Shown: positions 18,260 through 27,163 of the stretch, in pieces
Layout of the letters: every line of letters begins with the position of its first letter
Position numbering within the stretch: position 1 is the first letter of the stretch
NCBI RefSeq assembly: GCF_022376295.1
Contig: NZ_CP060140.1
Coordinates: forward strand, 3,104,356-3,168,355
Reading direction: 5' to 3'
DNA: 64,000 nucleotides
Source: Nodularia sphaerocarpa UHCC 0038
Lineage (GTDB): Bacteria; Cyanobacteriota; Cyanobacteriia; Cyanobacteriales; Nostocaceae
The notes under the pieces: generated by a model
Seen by the model: only the letters and a program-made list of their open reading frames with translations
Database searches by the model: none
What the model was told of the DNA's origin: nothing
Position numbers and translations under genes: made by a program

Positions 18260-18742
18260 ATGGTGACACCAATCATACAACCAGCAACTCAAACCTTATA
18301 TGACCAAGATTATTATCTGTGGCTGAGGACAATTATTAACCAACTTCGCACTGGACAGTTTTCTGCGGTTGATTTGGATAATTTGTTGGAAGAGTTAGAA
18401 GATATGGGGAGAAGTCAGAAGCGCACAATTAAAAGTTTATTGATTAAGCTTCTGGAACATCTACTAAAACTCAAGTGTTGCGATACTGAGAGAGAACGAA
18501 ATCAAGGACATTGGAAAGGGGAGATTAGGACATTCCGCAGACAGATAAAAGATGAACTTCAAGATAGTCCAAGTTGAAAACCTTATATTTTAGAAATATT
18601 TGACAAATGTTATCAAGAAGCGAGAAAAGAAGCAAGCGATAGAACTCAACTAATAATTGACCTATTTCCCCTCATCCCCATTGGTTCCTTAGAACAAATC
18701 TTAGATGAAAACTGGTTTCCCGAACATCACTCAAAACAGTAA
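18260..18742 (+). pseudogene. DUF29 family gene interrupted by an in-frame TGA
   Basis: The first 105 codons encode the N-terminal two-thirds of a DUF29 protein (LYDQDYYLWL, LDNLLEELEDMGRSQKR, LLIKLLEHLLKLKC). A TGA at 18575-18577 stops it after DSPS. The same frame then continues for 54 more codons with an ordinary DUF29 end (KPYILEIFDKCYQEARKE, then FPLIPIGSLEQILDENWFP) to TAA 18740-18742. Family members normally read SPSLK here, so a single change of a Leu codon (TTG or TTA) to TGA explains the break. DUF29 function is unknown; such genes are numerous in cyanobacteria and decay often. Confidence 0.88.
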
Positions 18743-18759
18743 ATTAGCTCAAAAATTGA

Positions 18760-18791
18760 TTTATCTGTGTTTATCTGCGTTTATCTGCGTT
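18760..18791. repeat. Tandem 10-bp repeat (TTTATCTGYG)
   Basis: Three tandem units of TTTATCTG(T/C)GT lie just behind the broken DUF29 gene. The unit is the same family as the repeats near 15377, 34340 and 43774. Confidence 0.65.
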
Positions 18792-18866
18792 TAATTCTGT
18801 CCCATCAAGGGGTTTAGCAATGCTTAACCCCCAATGCTACAAATACTAAATTACGACTTTGAAAAA

Positions 18867-19187
18867 TTAAGCCTCTTCTGGACGGTCGCTTTTTTGTCCT
18901 GGAGAAGATTCATAAAGAGCATCTAACTGTTGACGAGCATCTTCAACGTTAACTGAACGCATGACTAACAGAGGTTCTTTAATTAAATTACCCGCGTTAT
19001 CTAATAATTCTGGGTGGGGAATAAATTGTTTTCTGGAAGACATATAGCCTTGATTATCCATTGATGAGTATTTACCGGGATAAACTCGTTCTCGATCAAA
19101 ACTGAACATAATCAAGTTGCGGATTAAGTTAGCTACGGCTAGAACAGCCAGAATTGTAAAAGCCAGAATGTAAAGTAGGTGTAACAT
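18867..19187 (-). CDS. DUF2973 family small membrane protein
   Basis: This 106-aa protein has one N-terminal membrane segment (MLHLLYILAFTILAVLAVAN) and a soluble polar tail. It matches the cyanobacterial DUF2973 family; its function is unknown. I placed the start at ATG 19187 rather than 8 codons upstream because GAGGA sits at a good distance before it. The DUF2605 gene lies upstream on the same strand, and the two families are commonly neighbours, so they may work together. Confidence 0.8.
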   Translation of the reverse strand: MLHLLYILAFTILAVLAVANLIRNLIMFSFDRERVYPGKYSSMDNQGYMSSRKQFIPHPELLDNAGNLIKEPLLVMRSVNVEDARQQLDALYESSPGQKSDRPEEA

Positions 19188-19463
19188 CGGATTTTCCTCT
19201 AAGAGCAGCAAGTTTTAAAACGTTATTCGGTAGCCTTTTGCTTCGCCTATATTGTGAGAATCGGCAAATGATGAATATCTCACGCACCTTGGTGCGTATA
19301 TATCTGGATGGAAAAATTTGTTAATCTATTCAAACTAAAGTAGCATGGGATACATTATTTGTTAATAAAAATAATGTTAAGGATTTTGAATCTTTAATGC
19401 GACTTGTATAGTGTTTTGTTCTGATGCCCATCAGTCTGCCAAAAATTAACCAGAAACCCAGTC

Positions 19464-19781
19464 TCAGACTTGCTGTGACTGACGAAAGCGCATTGATACA
19501 TTCCAGCATTCTGTTACCAATCTGTGCCAAGGCATTAAGGTGGTCATCTCAATACCTACTTGTCCATCTGTGGCGGAAAATAGCATTTTTGCTGCATTTA
19601 GCTCCTCTTGCGCTTGCTTGACTCGCAAAAGTAAATCTGATTGCTCCTCATGACTCATAAATGAGAGTTGCCCGGTTTCTAACAATTCACGCGATCGCGC
19701 AAACCAATAATTAAAATCCTCTAGTAGAGGTTCTAACACCGTTTTCAGCATCTCAGCCCCTGGTAAATTCGAGTCTCGCAT
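19464..19781 (-). CDS. DUF2605 family protein
   Basis: This 105-aa soluble, mostly helical protein matches the cyanobacterial DUF2605 family (LKTVLEPLLEDFNYWFARSR, LLLRVKQAQEELNAAKMLF, MPWHRLVTECW). Function is unknown. It is encoded upstream of the DUF2973 gene on the same strand with a gap of about 276 bp, so the two may or may not share a transcript. Confidence 0.8.
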   Translation of the reverse strand: MRDSNLPGAEMLKTVLEPLLEDFNYWFARSRELLETGQLSFMSHEEQSDLLLRVKQAQEELNAAKMLFSATDGQVGIEMTTLMPWHRLVTECWNVSMRFRQSQQV

Positions 19782-20379
19782 AAATAAAAATTATATTTCT
19801 AACTCCCCTCATAATATTAACATTTTTTACAATTTTTAACATTATTTGATGCTATTTCCTCAGATAGATTGTGGAAACATCTTTCCTAATTCCTACGAAA
19901 CAGAGTAAGATTATAATTTGCGTAAGCTTTGTCTAAAAATTAAAATACAGAAAAAAGCTATCCACATATATAGAGTCAAAGTATTTTCTTGAGAGCTTTA
20001 GCCTAGCTCACAGTAAGTGTCGCCAGTCAATAGTACATCATTTCTTAGTTTGGTACTGAGTCTTTAACCCTCATCTGCGGCGGTTTATGAGAAAAGCTTT
20101 AATTCCAGAGAAATATTAAACTCAACTTGGCAGTAATCAAAGCCAGTAAACTCGTTATATTTGAAGCAGCACCGCAAAGTGCTGAGTGCTGAGTGAAGAA
20201 AAGTAGGGTGCGTTATGGACGCTAGTCCTAACGCACCGAGAATTAAAGATGGTGCGTTGCGCTACGCGACAACACACCCTACACCCTACTACACCCTGCC
20301 CCTCTGCTTCTTCCCACTCCCTGGGTAGATTTTTCACAGCTTCAACTACTAAAATTATCTTTTTGTAATCACTTCGCTA
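19782..20379. other. Gene-free region upstream of thrS
   Basis: No convincing coding frame is present. An inverted repeat with GGTGCGTTA/TAACGCACC arms at 20207-20237 and AGTGCTG tandem units near 20179 are dispersed repeats. No T-box leader is visible; T-boxes are in any case rare in cyanobacteria. Confidence 0.6.
20207..20237. repeat. Inverted repeat GGTGCGTTA/TAACGCACC
   Basis: Perfect 9-bp arms are separated by 13 bases. A partial copy (GGTGCGTTGCG) follows at about 20251. This is a further short dispersed repeat type. Confidence 0.65.
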
Positions 20380-22224
20380 ATGGTTCAGCAGCCGATGTCG
20401 CCAAATTCATCTCTCGTGAAATCAGAACAACCTGAAAAAATTTATTTACCTCGTACCAGCGAATCGGAAACATTAAAGCAGATTCGCCACACAGCTTCCC
20501 ACGTAATGGCAATGGCGGTACAAAAGCTGTTTCCTAAAGCGCAAGTTACAATCGGTCCCTGGATTGAAAACGGTTTTTACTACGACTTCGATAGTCCAGA
20601 ACCATTTAGCGAAAATGATTTGAAAGCCATCAAGAAAGAGATGGTGAAGATTATTAATCGCAAATTACCTGTAATTCGGGAAGAAGTCAGCCGCGAAGAA
20701 GCCGAAAAAAGGATTTCGGCAATTCAGGAACCTTACAAATTAGAAATCCTGGGAGATATTAAACAAGAACCCATCACAATTTACCATCTGGGGAATGAAT
20801 GGTGGGATTTGTGCGCTGGACCTCATGTAGAAAACACCAGCGAATTAAACCCTAAAGCTATTGAATTAGAAAGTGTGGCTGGGGCTTATTGGCGTGGGGA
20901 TGAAACCAAAGCGCAGTTACAACGCATCTATGCGACTGCGTGGGAAAGTCCAGAACAACTGGCTGAATATAAGCGTCGCAAAGAAGAAGCGTTACGAAGA
21001 GACCACCGGAAACTCGGTAAGGAACTGGGTTTATTTATATTTTCCGAACAAGTGGGGCCGGGTTTACCTTTGTGGACTCCCAAAGGTACTTTGTTGCGGA
21101 GTGTGTTAGAAGATTTCCTCAAGAAGGAACAGCTAAAGCGGGGTTATTTACCTGTAGTAACGCCGCATATTGCGAGAGTGGATTTATTTAAAACTTCTGG
21201 ACACTGGCAAAAGTATAAAGAAGATATGTTTCCCCTGATGTCGGATGATGAGGAAGCCGCAGCTTTAGAGCAGGGTTTTGTCCTCAAGCCGATGAATTGT
21301 CCCTTCCATATCCAAATATACAAGAGTGAGTTACGTTCCTACCGGGAATTACCAATTAGATTCGCTGAATTTGGTACTGTTTACCGCTACGAACAATCAG
21401 GAGAATTGGGTGGTTTAACCAGAGTGCGCGGTTTTACTGTGGATGATTCACACTTGTTTGTCACTCCTGAACAGCTAGACAGTGAATTTCTCAACGTGGT
21501 GGATTTGATTCTGTCGGTGTTTAAGAGTCTGCAATTGAAGAATTTTAAAGCTAGACTCAGTTTCCGCGACCCAGCCAGTGATAAGTATATCGGTTCTAAT
21601 GAAGTTTGGGATAAAGCCGAAGGTGCAATTCGCCGCGCTGTGGAAAAGTTGGGAATGAATTACTTTGAGGGGATTGGGGAAGCGGCGTTTTATGGCCCCA
21701 AACTAGATTTTATCTTTAGTGATGCCTTAGAACGAGAATGGCAATTAGGAACTGTTCAGGTAGATTACAATTTACCTGAACGCTTTGATTTGGAATATGT
21801 GGCTGAAGATGGTTCCCGCCAACGTCCAGTGATGATTCACCGTGCGCCGTTTGGTTCTTTAGAACGATTGATTGGGATTTTGATTGAAGAGTATGCTGGT
21901 GATTTTCCTTTATGGTTAGCACCTGTACAAGCGAGATTGTTACCAGTGGGTGAAGCACAGCTAGATTTTGCTAAGGATGTCGCCGCGAAAATGGTGGCTG
22001 AGGGTATCCGGGCTGAAGTTGATACCAGTGGCGATCGCCTGGGTAAAATCATCCGCAATGCAGAGAAACAAAAAATACCAGTCATGGCGGTGATCGGAGC
22101 CAAAGAAGTTGAATCTAACAGCTTGAGTATCCGTACCCGTGCTTCTGGAGAGTTGGGAGCTATCCCTGTGGATGAGGTTGTGGATAAAATGAAGAGTGCG
22201 ATCGCTAACTTCGAGAACTTCTAG
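20380..22224 (+). CDS. thrS: Threonyl-tRNA synthetase
   Basis: This 614-aa class II synthetase charges tRNA-Thr. There is no N-terminal TGS domain; the protein begins almost at the editing domain, which has the zinc-like site His37-x3-His41 (HTASH) and Cys145/His149 (DLCAGPHV) that clears mischarged serine. The catalytic core (about 230-500) contains MNCPFHIQIYK with the active-site Cys, the motif 2 region RFAEFGTVYRYEQSG and motif 3 (IHRAPFGSLERLI). The anticodon-binding domain (about 505-605) ends the protein. Lack of TGS is usual for cyanobacterial ThrRS as I recall. The threonine biosynthesis gene thrB follows. Confidence 0.96.
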   Translation: MVQQPMSPNSSLVKSEQPEKIYLPRTSESETLKQIRHTASHVMAMAVQKLFPKAQVTIGPWIENGFYYDFDSPEPFSENDLKAIKKEMVKIINRKLPVIREEVSREEAEKRISAIQEPYKLEILGDIKQEPITIYHLGNEWWDLCAGPHVENTSELNPKAIELESVAGAYWRGDETKAQLQRIYATAWESPEQLAEYKRRKEEALRRDHRKLGKELGLFIFSEQVGPGLPLWTPKGTLLRSVLEDFLKKEQLKRGYLPVVTPHIARVDLFKTSGHWQKYKEDMFPLMSDDEEAAALEQGFVLKPMNCPFHIQIYKSELRSYRELPIRFAEFGTVYRYEQSGELGGLTRVRGFTVDDSHLFVTPEQLDSEFLNVVDLILSVFKSLQLKNFKARLSFRDPASDKYIGSNEVWDKAEGAIRRAVEKLGMNYFEGIGEAAFYGPKLDFIFSDALEREWQLGTVQVDYNLPERFDLEYVAEDGSRQRPVMIHRAPFGSLERLIGILIEEYAGDFPLWLAPVQARLLPVGEAQLDFAKDVAAKMVAEGIRAEVDTSGDRLGKIIRNAEKQKIPVMAVIGAKEVESNSLSIRTRASGELGAIPVDEVVDKMKSAIANFENF

Positions 22225-22241
22225 CAGAAAGTCAAAACCCT

Positions 22242-22271
22242 TGTAGAGACGTTCCATGGAACGTCTCTACA
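22242..22271. repeat. Perfect 30-bp palindrome (TGTAGAGACG family)
   Basis: Two perfect 15-base arms starting TGTAGAGACGTTCCA form an uninterrupted palindrome just behind thrS. It is a copy of the palindrome family seen near 629, 40070 and 40951, with a different centre. It has no T-run. Confidence 0.85.
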
Positions 22272-22464
22272 CCTAAATTCATACTGGGTTTGAGCAACGT
22301 CATTTCTTTGATCGCTAACTTCTGGTTTAATTCTGTAAACCCACAGGCGATCGCCTACTCATATATTAAGTTTTGCAAATCATACCTTGCTGCAATTCGC
22401 AATCCTCATGAGCAAATCACCCGTTAACATGAGATGCTGGTTGATGATTGGAGAGTATTTGCAG

Positions 22465-23382
22465 ATGTCTGTTATTTCTAGTATCACTGTTACCGTTCCC
22501 GCCACTACAGCTAACTTGGGGCCTGGTTTTGACTGTATCGGTGCAGCCTTAACGCTGTACAACAAGTTTAAATTCACTCGTCTAGATGAGGGTGGATTAA
22601 TTATTGCTGTCACAGGTGCAGAAGCTGAAAGAGTGCAAACCGATGAAAGTAATCTGCTTTATCAGGCTTTTGTCAAGTTATATCAATATATAGGACAAAC
22701 ACCGCCATCGGTAAAAATGGAAATTCAGCTTGGTGTACCACTAGCGAGAGGTTTGGGTAGTTCAGCTACAGCCATTGTCGGCGGGTTGGTGGGTGCTAAT
22801 CAATTAGCGGGTGCGCCTTTGACTCAATTACAGGTGATGGAATTAGCGATCGCAATGGAAGGACATCCTGATAATGTAGTTCCAGCACTATTGGGGGGAT
22901 GTCGTCTCGCTGCTACCAGTGCCGAGAATTGGTCAATTTGTGATATTCCTTGGGATGAAAATATTGTCCCAGTCTTAGCTATTCCTGATTTTGAGCTTTC
23001 CACCAGTGAAGCGCGACAAGTTTTACCCACTCAAGTCAGTCGTGCAGATGCAATTTTCAACACAGCACATTTGGGGTTATTGTTGCGCGGTTTGCAAACA
23101 GGTAAGGGAGAATGGTTAAGCACAGCTTTACAAGATAAATTGCATCAACCATATCGCCAAGCTTTGATTCCTGGTTACGATGCTGTGAATGCAGCTGCAA
23201 TGAAAGCTGGTGCTTATGGCATGGTAATTAGTGGTGCAGGACCGACACTGTTAGCCTTAGTAGATAAGTTGCATTCCCAGGCTGTAGAAGCGGCGATGTT
23301 ATCAGCTTGGCAATCAACAGGAATTACCGCCACAGTGCGATCGCTTTCTCTGGATACCCAAGGTGCAAGCTACCAAGGATAA
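22465..23382 (+). CDS. thrB: Homoserine kinase
   Basis: This 305-aa GHMP-family kinase phosphorylates homoserine to O-phosphohomoserine for threonine synthesis. TVPATTANLGPGFDCIGAAL is the N-terminal GHMP segment, PLARGLGSSATAIVGG the ATP-binding loop (about residues 90-105), and GMVISGAGPTLLAL the C-terminal glycine-rich motif. I set the start at ATG 22465 (MSVISS), which gives the normal family length; an upstream TTG would add 26 residues without similarity. It follows thrS after 240 bp, a sensible metabolic pairing. Confidence 0.94.
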   Translation: MSVISSITVTVPATTANLGPGFDCIGAALTLYNKFKFTRLDEGGLIIAVTGAEAERVQTDESNLLYQAFVKLYQYIGQTPPSVKMEIQLGVPLARGLGSSATAIVGGLVGANQLAGAPLTQLQVMELAIAMEGHPDNVVPALLGGCRLAATSAENWSICDIPWDENIVPVLAIPDFELSTSEARQVLPTQVSRADAIFNTAHLGLLLRGLQTGKGEWLSTALQDKLHQPYRQALIPGYDAVNAAAMKAGAYGMVISGAGPTLLALVDKLHSQAVEAAMLSAWQSTGITATVRSLSLDTQGASYQG

Positions 23383-23388
23383 ACCGTC

Positions 23389-23901
23389 ATGATTAACCCA
23401 ATTCATACAGAAATCACCACCCTCAACTCAGAAATTCAGGCACTCCAGCAAGAACGGGCTACCCTGACTATTAATAATGTATTATCTGGCAAGAATGATT
23501 CACCCTCAGCAATGGTGGAAGCTTGTCGCCGTCAAGCCAGAGAAAATGCCCAATTATCTGTAGAACTCAAAGGTATAGACGATGCGATCGCCGCACTGGA
23601 AATACAGCGACAATACAAACAAGCTGAATTAGAACATTGGCAAAAACAATCCCAGCAACTTACCCAAGAGCAAGAATTAGAACAAGCTAGAGAAATAGCT
23701 CAGGTTCATGCCCAACGCATTAATCAACTAGCGGCAGAACTGTCCACAGAAATCCGGCTGCTGAAATCTTGTGCTGATTATTTGAGTCCCATGTATTGGC
23801 ACGTCTACTATAAGCCCTTTATTACAGGCTTTAAGACCATATCAGTGCCTTATGTACGCTCAGATTGCGAAGTCTGGTCAATTGTCAATCGAATTGTTTG
23901 A
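23389..23901 (+). CDS. Hypothetical coiled-coil protein
   Basis: I do not recognise this 170-aa protein. Residues about 1-125 are rich in Gln, Glu, Ala and Leu with heptad-like spacing and are predicted to form a coiled coil. The last 40 residues are aromatic and less regular (YWHVYYKPF). It has no signal peptide or membrane segment. It begins 6 bp after thrB and is followed by a terminator, so it is co-transcribed with thrB, but nothing ties it to threonine synthesis. Confidence 0.75.
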   Translation: MINPIHTEITTLNSEIQALQQERATLTINNVLSGKNDSPSAMVEACRRQARENAQLSVELKGIDDAIAALEIQRQYKQAELEHWQKQSQQLTQEQELEQAREIAQVHAQRINQLAAELSTEIRLLKSCADYLSPMYWHVYYKPFITGFKTISVPYVRSDCEVWSIVNRIV

Positions 23902-23947
23902 AATTGTTGGTATTTGTCCAAAACATATAACATCTTAACTTAAATTG

Positions 23948-23968
23948 GTGACTTTAGTCACTTTTTTT
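23948..23968 (+). terminator. Rho-independent terminator
   Basis: A short stem GTGAC/GTCAC with a TTTA loop is followed by seven T residues (23962-23968). It sits 47 bp behind the thrB-linked coiled-coil gene. Confidence 0.7.
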
Positions 23969-24153
23969 ATATATATTTTTGTATTGACGTTGCAAAAATT
24001 TACATCTAGAATGGTCTTGACAGGAATTGGTAAGTATTTATTCCTAAAATTTACTCAAAAAGTCAAGATTAGGGACAAATAATATTTACAAAACTACACA
24101 TTCCTTCATATAATGAAATCATAACCAAAAAGGTAAATCGATTGTCAGAAGTA

Positions 24154-25767
24154 ATGAATGCTATTGAATTTCCCTGGCTGTCAGCCATAATTTTATTGCC
24201 CCTGGTGGCTGCCTTAGCCATCCCTTTCATCCCAGATAAAGAAGGCAAAACTGTTCGCTGGTATGGTTTGGGAGTGGCGATCGCCGATTTTGCCCTGATA
24301 ATTTCTGCCTTTTGGTATAGCTACGACTTCCAAAACCCCACACTGCAACTCGTAGAAAACTATGCTTGGGTTCCACAATTAGGATTAAATTGGTCAGTCG
24401 GTGTTGATGGTTTATCAATGCCCTTACTATTATTAACCGGCTTAATTAACACACTGGCAATCTTCGCGGCATGGAAAGTCACCATTAAGCCGCGATTGTT
24501 TTATGCGTTGATGTTAGTGATGTACAGCGCCCAGATAGGCGTATTTGTCGCCCAAGACTTGCTATTATTCTTCTTAATGTGGGAAATCGAGTTAGTACCT
24601 GTGTACCTGCTGATTTCTATTTGGGGAGGACAAAACCGCCGTTACGCAGCGACAAAATTCATTCTCTATACAGCCGCAGCCTCAATATTTATCTTGGTAG
24701 CTGGTTTTGCAATGGCATTCTCAGGAGATACCGTCACCTTCGACATGGCGACTCTGGGAATGAAGCAATACCCCAAAGCCTTAGAATTATTAACTTATGC
24801 AGGATTCTTAATCGCCTTCGGTGTGAAGATGCCCATCTTCCCCTTACACACTTGGCTACCTGATGCCCACGGAGAAGCATCTGCACCTGGTTCCATGATT
24901 TTGGCTGGTGTGTTGTTAAAAATGGGTGGTTATGCACTCATCCGCTTCAACGTTGAAATGTTGCCTAATGCCCATGTTTACTTTGCCCCAGTTCTAGCAG
25001 TATTAGGTGTAGTAAATATTGTCTACGGTGCTTGCTGCGCCTTTGCCCAAACAAATCTTAAACGCCGCTTGGCTTACTCTTCAATTGCCCACATGGGATT
25101 TGTCTTAATCGGCATAGCATCTTATACAGAGATTGGGATTAGCGGTGCTGTATTACAGATGGTTTCCCACGGTTTAATTGCTGCTAGCTTGTTCTTCTTA
25201 TCTGGTGTAACTTACGAACGTACCCACACCTTGATGATGGACAAAATGGGCGGTATGGCGAAAGTAATGCCCAGAACCTTCGCAGTATTTACAATTGGTG
25301 CAATGGCTTCTCTCGCTTTACCCGGAATGAGTGGCTTCGTGGGTGAATTGATGGTATTCCTCGGTATCGCTTCCAGCGATGTTTACAGTTCCAGCTTTAA
25401 AATTGTAGTCATCGTGTTGTCGGCGGTAGGTGTGATTTTAACTCCAATTTACTTACTATCAATGTTACGCCAAGTGTTCTACGGTGAACAAAACGCAGAA
25501 TTACATCTAGATACTGTAGTTGCTGACATCAAACCCCGTGAATTGTTTATCACAGCTTGTTTGATAATTCCCATCATCGGTATCGGTTTCTATCCCAAGT
25601 TAGTTACGCAGACTTACGATGTGAAAGCAGTCGAACTAGCAGCCCATGCGCGTCAAGTTCTACCAGTATTCGCACGTCAGCAACCCGCAAGTCTTTACTC
25701 TAGTATCTTCACTACACCAACCTTAGCTTCATCTCAAGTCGATACTGTAGTTAATCTCTCAGAGTAA
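24154..25767 (+). CDS. ndhD: NAD(P)H-quinone oxidoreductase chain 4 (NdhD)
   Basis: This 537-aa subunit of the proton-pumping membrane arm of NDH-1 is involved in respiration and cyclic electron flow in the thylakoid. It has about 14 hydrophobic segments and the antiporter-like core: LLLFFLMWEIELVPVYLLI with the conserved Glu, FGVKMPIFPLHTWLPDAH with conserved Lys/His, and SSIAHMGFVLIG. The sequence resembles the respiratory NdhD1/D2 type more than the CO2-uptake NdhD3/D4 type, judged from memory. A TTG at 24142, with AAAAGG upstream, would add four residues; ATG 24154 matches the usual N-terminus. Confidence 0.93.
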   Translation: MNAIEFPWLSAIILLPLVAALAIPFIPDKEGKTVRWYGLGVAIADFALIISAFWYSYDFQNPTLQLVENYAWVPQLGLNWSVGVDGLSMPLLLLTGLINTLAIFAAWKVTIKPRLFYALMLVMYSAQIGVFVAQDLLLFFLMWEIELVPVYLLISIWGGQNRRYAATKFILYTAAASIFILVAGFAMAFSGDTVTFDMATLGMKQYPKALELLTYAGFLIAFGVKMPIFPLHTWLPDAHGEASAPGSMILAGVLLKMGGYALIRFNVEMLPNAHVYFAPVLAVLGVVNIVYGACCAFAQTNLKRRLAYSSIAHMGFVLIGIASYTEIGISGAVLQMVSHGLIAASLFFLSGVTYERTHTLMMDKMGGMAKVMPRTFAVFTIGAMASLALPGMSGFVGELMVFLGIASSDVYSSSFKIVVIVLSAVGVILTPIYLLSMLRQVFYGEQNAELHLDTVVADIKPRELFITACLIIPIIGIGFYPKLVTQTYDVKAVELAAHARQVLPVFARQQPASLYSSIFTTPTLASSQVDTVVNLSE

Positions 25768-25771
25768 ACAT

Positions 25772-25790
25772 AATACCCAATCCGGGTATT
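25772..25790. other. Stem-loop behind ndhD
   Basis: AATACCC/GGGTATT forms a 7-bp stem with a 5-base loop, four bases after the ndhD stop. There is no T-run, so it may stabilise the transcript end rather than act as an intrinsic terminator. Confidence 0.45.
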
Positions 25791-25805
25791 GCAAGTAACT
25801 TCTAC

Positions 25806-25896
25806 AGGACTTACGCAAAAACTATCTCAAACCCTGATTCCTCTGTTTCCTCTGCGTCTCTGTGGTTCGTTATTCCGTAATTTGTGCGTAAGTCCT
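25806..25896. repeat. 91-bp inverted-repeat element (MITE-like)
   Basis: Perfect 12-bp arms AGGACTTACGCA (25806-25817) and TGCGTAAGTCCT (25885-25896) enclose about 67 bp containing CTCTGCGTCTCTGTGG-type sequence. The right end also occurs at the window start (41-60). The size and ends fit a small non-autonomous element. Confidence 0.65.
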
Positions 25897-25929
25897 ATGT
25901 TTTATTGTGCCGACTTACTTAATTTCAGT

Positions 25930-26676
25930 TTAAAGCCATCCTAAACGTTGCTTCACATCTGCAACATTAATAACGGCTGCAACTAATTTATAGCAAGACT
26001 TTTTTTCTTGACCAAAAGGGATGAAAGGTTCACTTAAGCTGATAGTAAGTCTGAATTTATCCGGCTCAAAGTTATACAATTTTAATTCTTCTATAACTTC
26101 TTCACAAGAATATATTCCCTCTTCAAAATAATCAAGCTTATCTGTCCATATTGGATCTGTAATGGGTAAATCATAAAAGCTTCCAGATAAAAAGAAAAGA
26201 CATCTGAATTTCTTCTCATTATGAAATTTTTTTTTAACTTGCCACTGAATTTGGTCTGGTTTTATGAGTGCTAATGAAGACTGAGCAGATGATTTTTCTA
26301 AATTTTCATAAAAAATCTGCTTATCTGAAGTACCTAACAGTTCTGGAGAAGAATGTCTTTGGATTTCTGGAATTAGCAAACTTCTAGCTTGACTTAAAGT
26401 TAAACTTCCTAATACTTCCCATGATTTCCTTGAATCTATTAACCAATTTTCAGGTTGGTGGCATTTTGGCTCAGGTTTAGTACATGAAATTCTGATAATG
26501 TCAAAAAGTTGAGGTTCACTGTCATTGGTTAGAGTATAATGTTCTGGGTATAGAGTACCATCTCTTTTATGAGAGACTGGACGCAGCCAACCCGAACCAT
26601 CTGTTTTCAAACCAGCAATACAAATTCCGCCATGTTTAGTAGATTTGGCAAGGCAGATAATTTCAAAAATAGGCAT
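25930..26676 (-). CDS. Dual OB domain-type protein of unknown function
   Basis: This 248-aa soluble protein resembles the family annotated as dual OB domain-containing. The N-terminus MPIFEIICLAKSTKHGGICIAG with GWLRPVS (about residue 30) is the recognisable part, followed by two β-rich segments; the C-terminus has LTISLSEPF and KLVAAVI strands. It is the last gene of a three-gene operon with two DUF488 proteins. OB folds often bind nucleic acids, so a role on DNA or RNA is plausible, but nothing here shows a reaction. Confidence 0.65.
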   Translation of the reverse strand: MPIFEIICLAKSTKHGGICIAGLKTDGSGWLRPVSHKRDGTLYPEHYTLTNDSEPQLFDIIRISCTKPEPKCHQPENWLIDSRKSWEVLGSLTLSQARSLLIPEIQRHSSPELLGTSDKQIFYENLEKSSAQSSLALIKPDQIQWQVKKKFHNEKKFRCLFFLSGSFYDLPITDPIWTDKLDYFEEGIYSCEEVIEELKLYNFEPDKFRLTISLSEPFIPFGQEKKSCYKLVAAVINVADVKQRLGWL

Positions 26677-26713
26677 TCTAAACCTCTGATTCGCACCCTT
26701 TTCAAGATTACGT

Positions 26714-27163
26714 TTAGAGGTGATGAATTTTGATAGGTGTGTTTAGCTTACTTTGCAAATACTCAGCAACTAACCGACGATGGCAATTATGAGGCTTTGC
26801 TTCACTACACAACAGGCAAGCTTCATCTAAAAGGTCTGAATTAACCTTCTTCTCAATCTGTCTCTCTGTGATGAGTTGATTGAACCTCTTTTCATATAAT
26901 GCCCAGTTTATTTGCTTTTTTTTATATTCTTCGAGAATATCTTTAGTTGGAGCTAAATCAAGAATATGGATATATTCAATTTCTCCAATTTTACGGAGAA
27001 AATACTCTAAATCATTCTTTTTGGCAAATCCTGCCAATTGGGAAACATTATTAAGTCGAGTGTCAATGACTCGCTTAACCCCGGCTTTGATAAGTGTTTC
27101 AAAGAACTGCTCGGCTTTTTTCTGAGTAAAGCCAATAGTAAATAGATTAACTTGCTCGCTCAT
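26714..27163 (-). CDS. DUF488 family protein (short)
   Basis: This 149-aa protein has the DUF488 pattern: TIGFTQKKAEQFF at the N-terminus, VIDTRLNN (the DVR-like motif), and CLLCSEAKPHNCHRRLVAEYL near the C-terminus, with the conserved Cys-x-Glu and Cys-His-Arg. Function is unknown; the conserved Cys and charged residues suggest an enzyme. Its first 17 bases overlap the end of the larger DUF488 gene, so the two are translationally coupled. Confidence 0.8.
   Translation of the reverse strand: MSEQVNLFTIGFTQKKAEQFFETLIKAGVKRVIDTRLNNVSQLAGFAKKNDLEYFLRKIGEIEYIHILDLAPTKDILEEYKKKQINWALYEKRFNQLITERQIEKKVNSDLLDEACLLCSEAKPHNCHRRLVAEYLQSKLNTPIKIHHL

Noticed and set aside
18575..18577. TGA in the DUF29 gene as a recoded selenocysteine.
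   Set aside because: The family has Leu at this point, there is no Cys equivalent and no selenocysteine element is visible.
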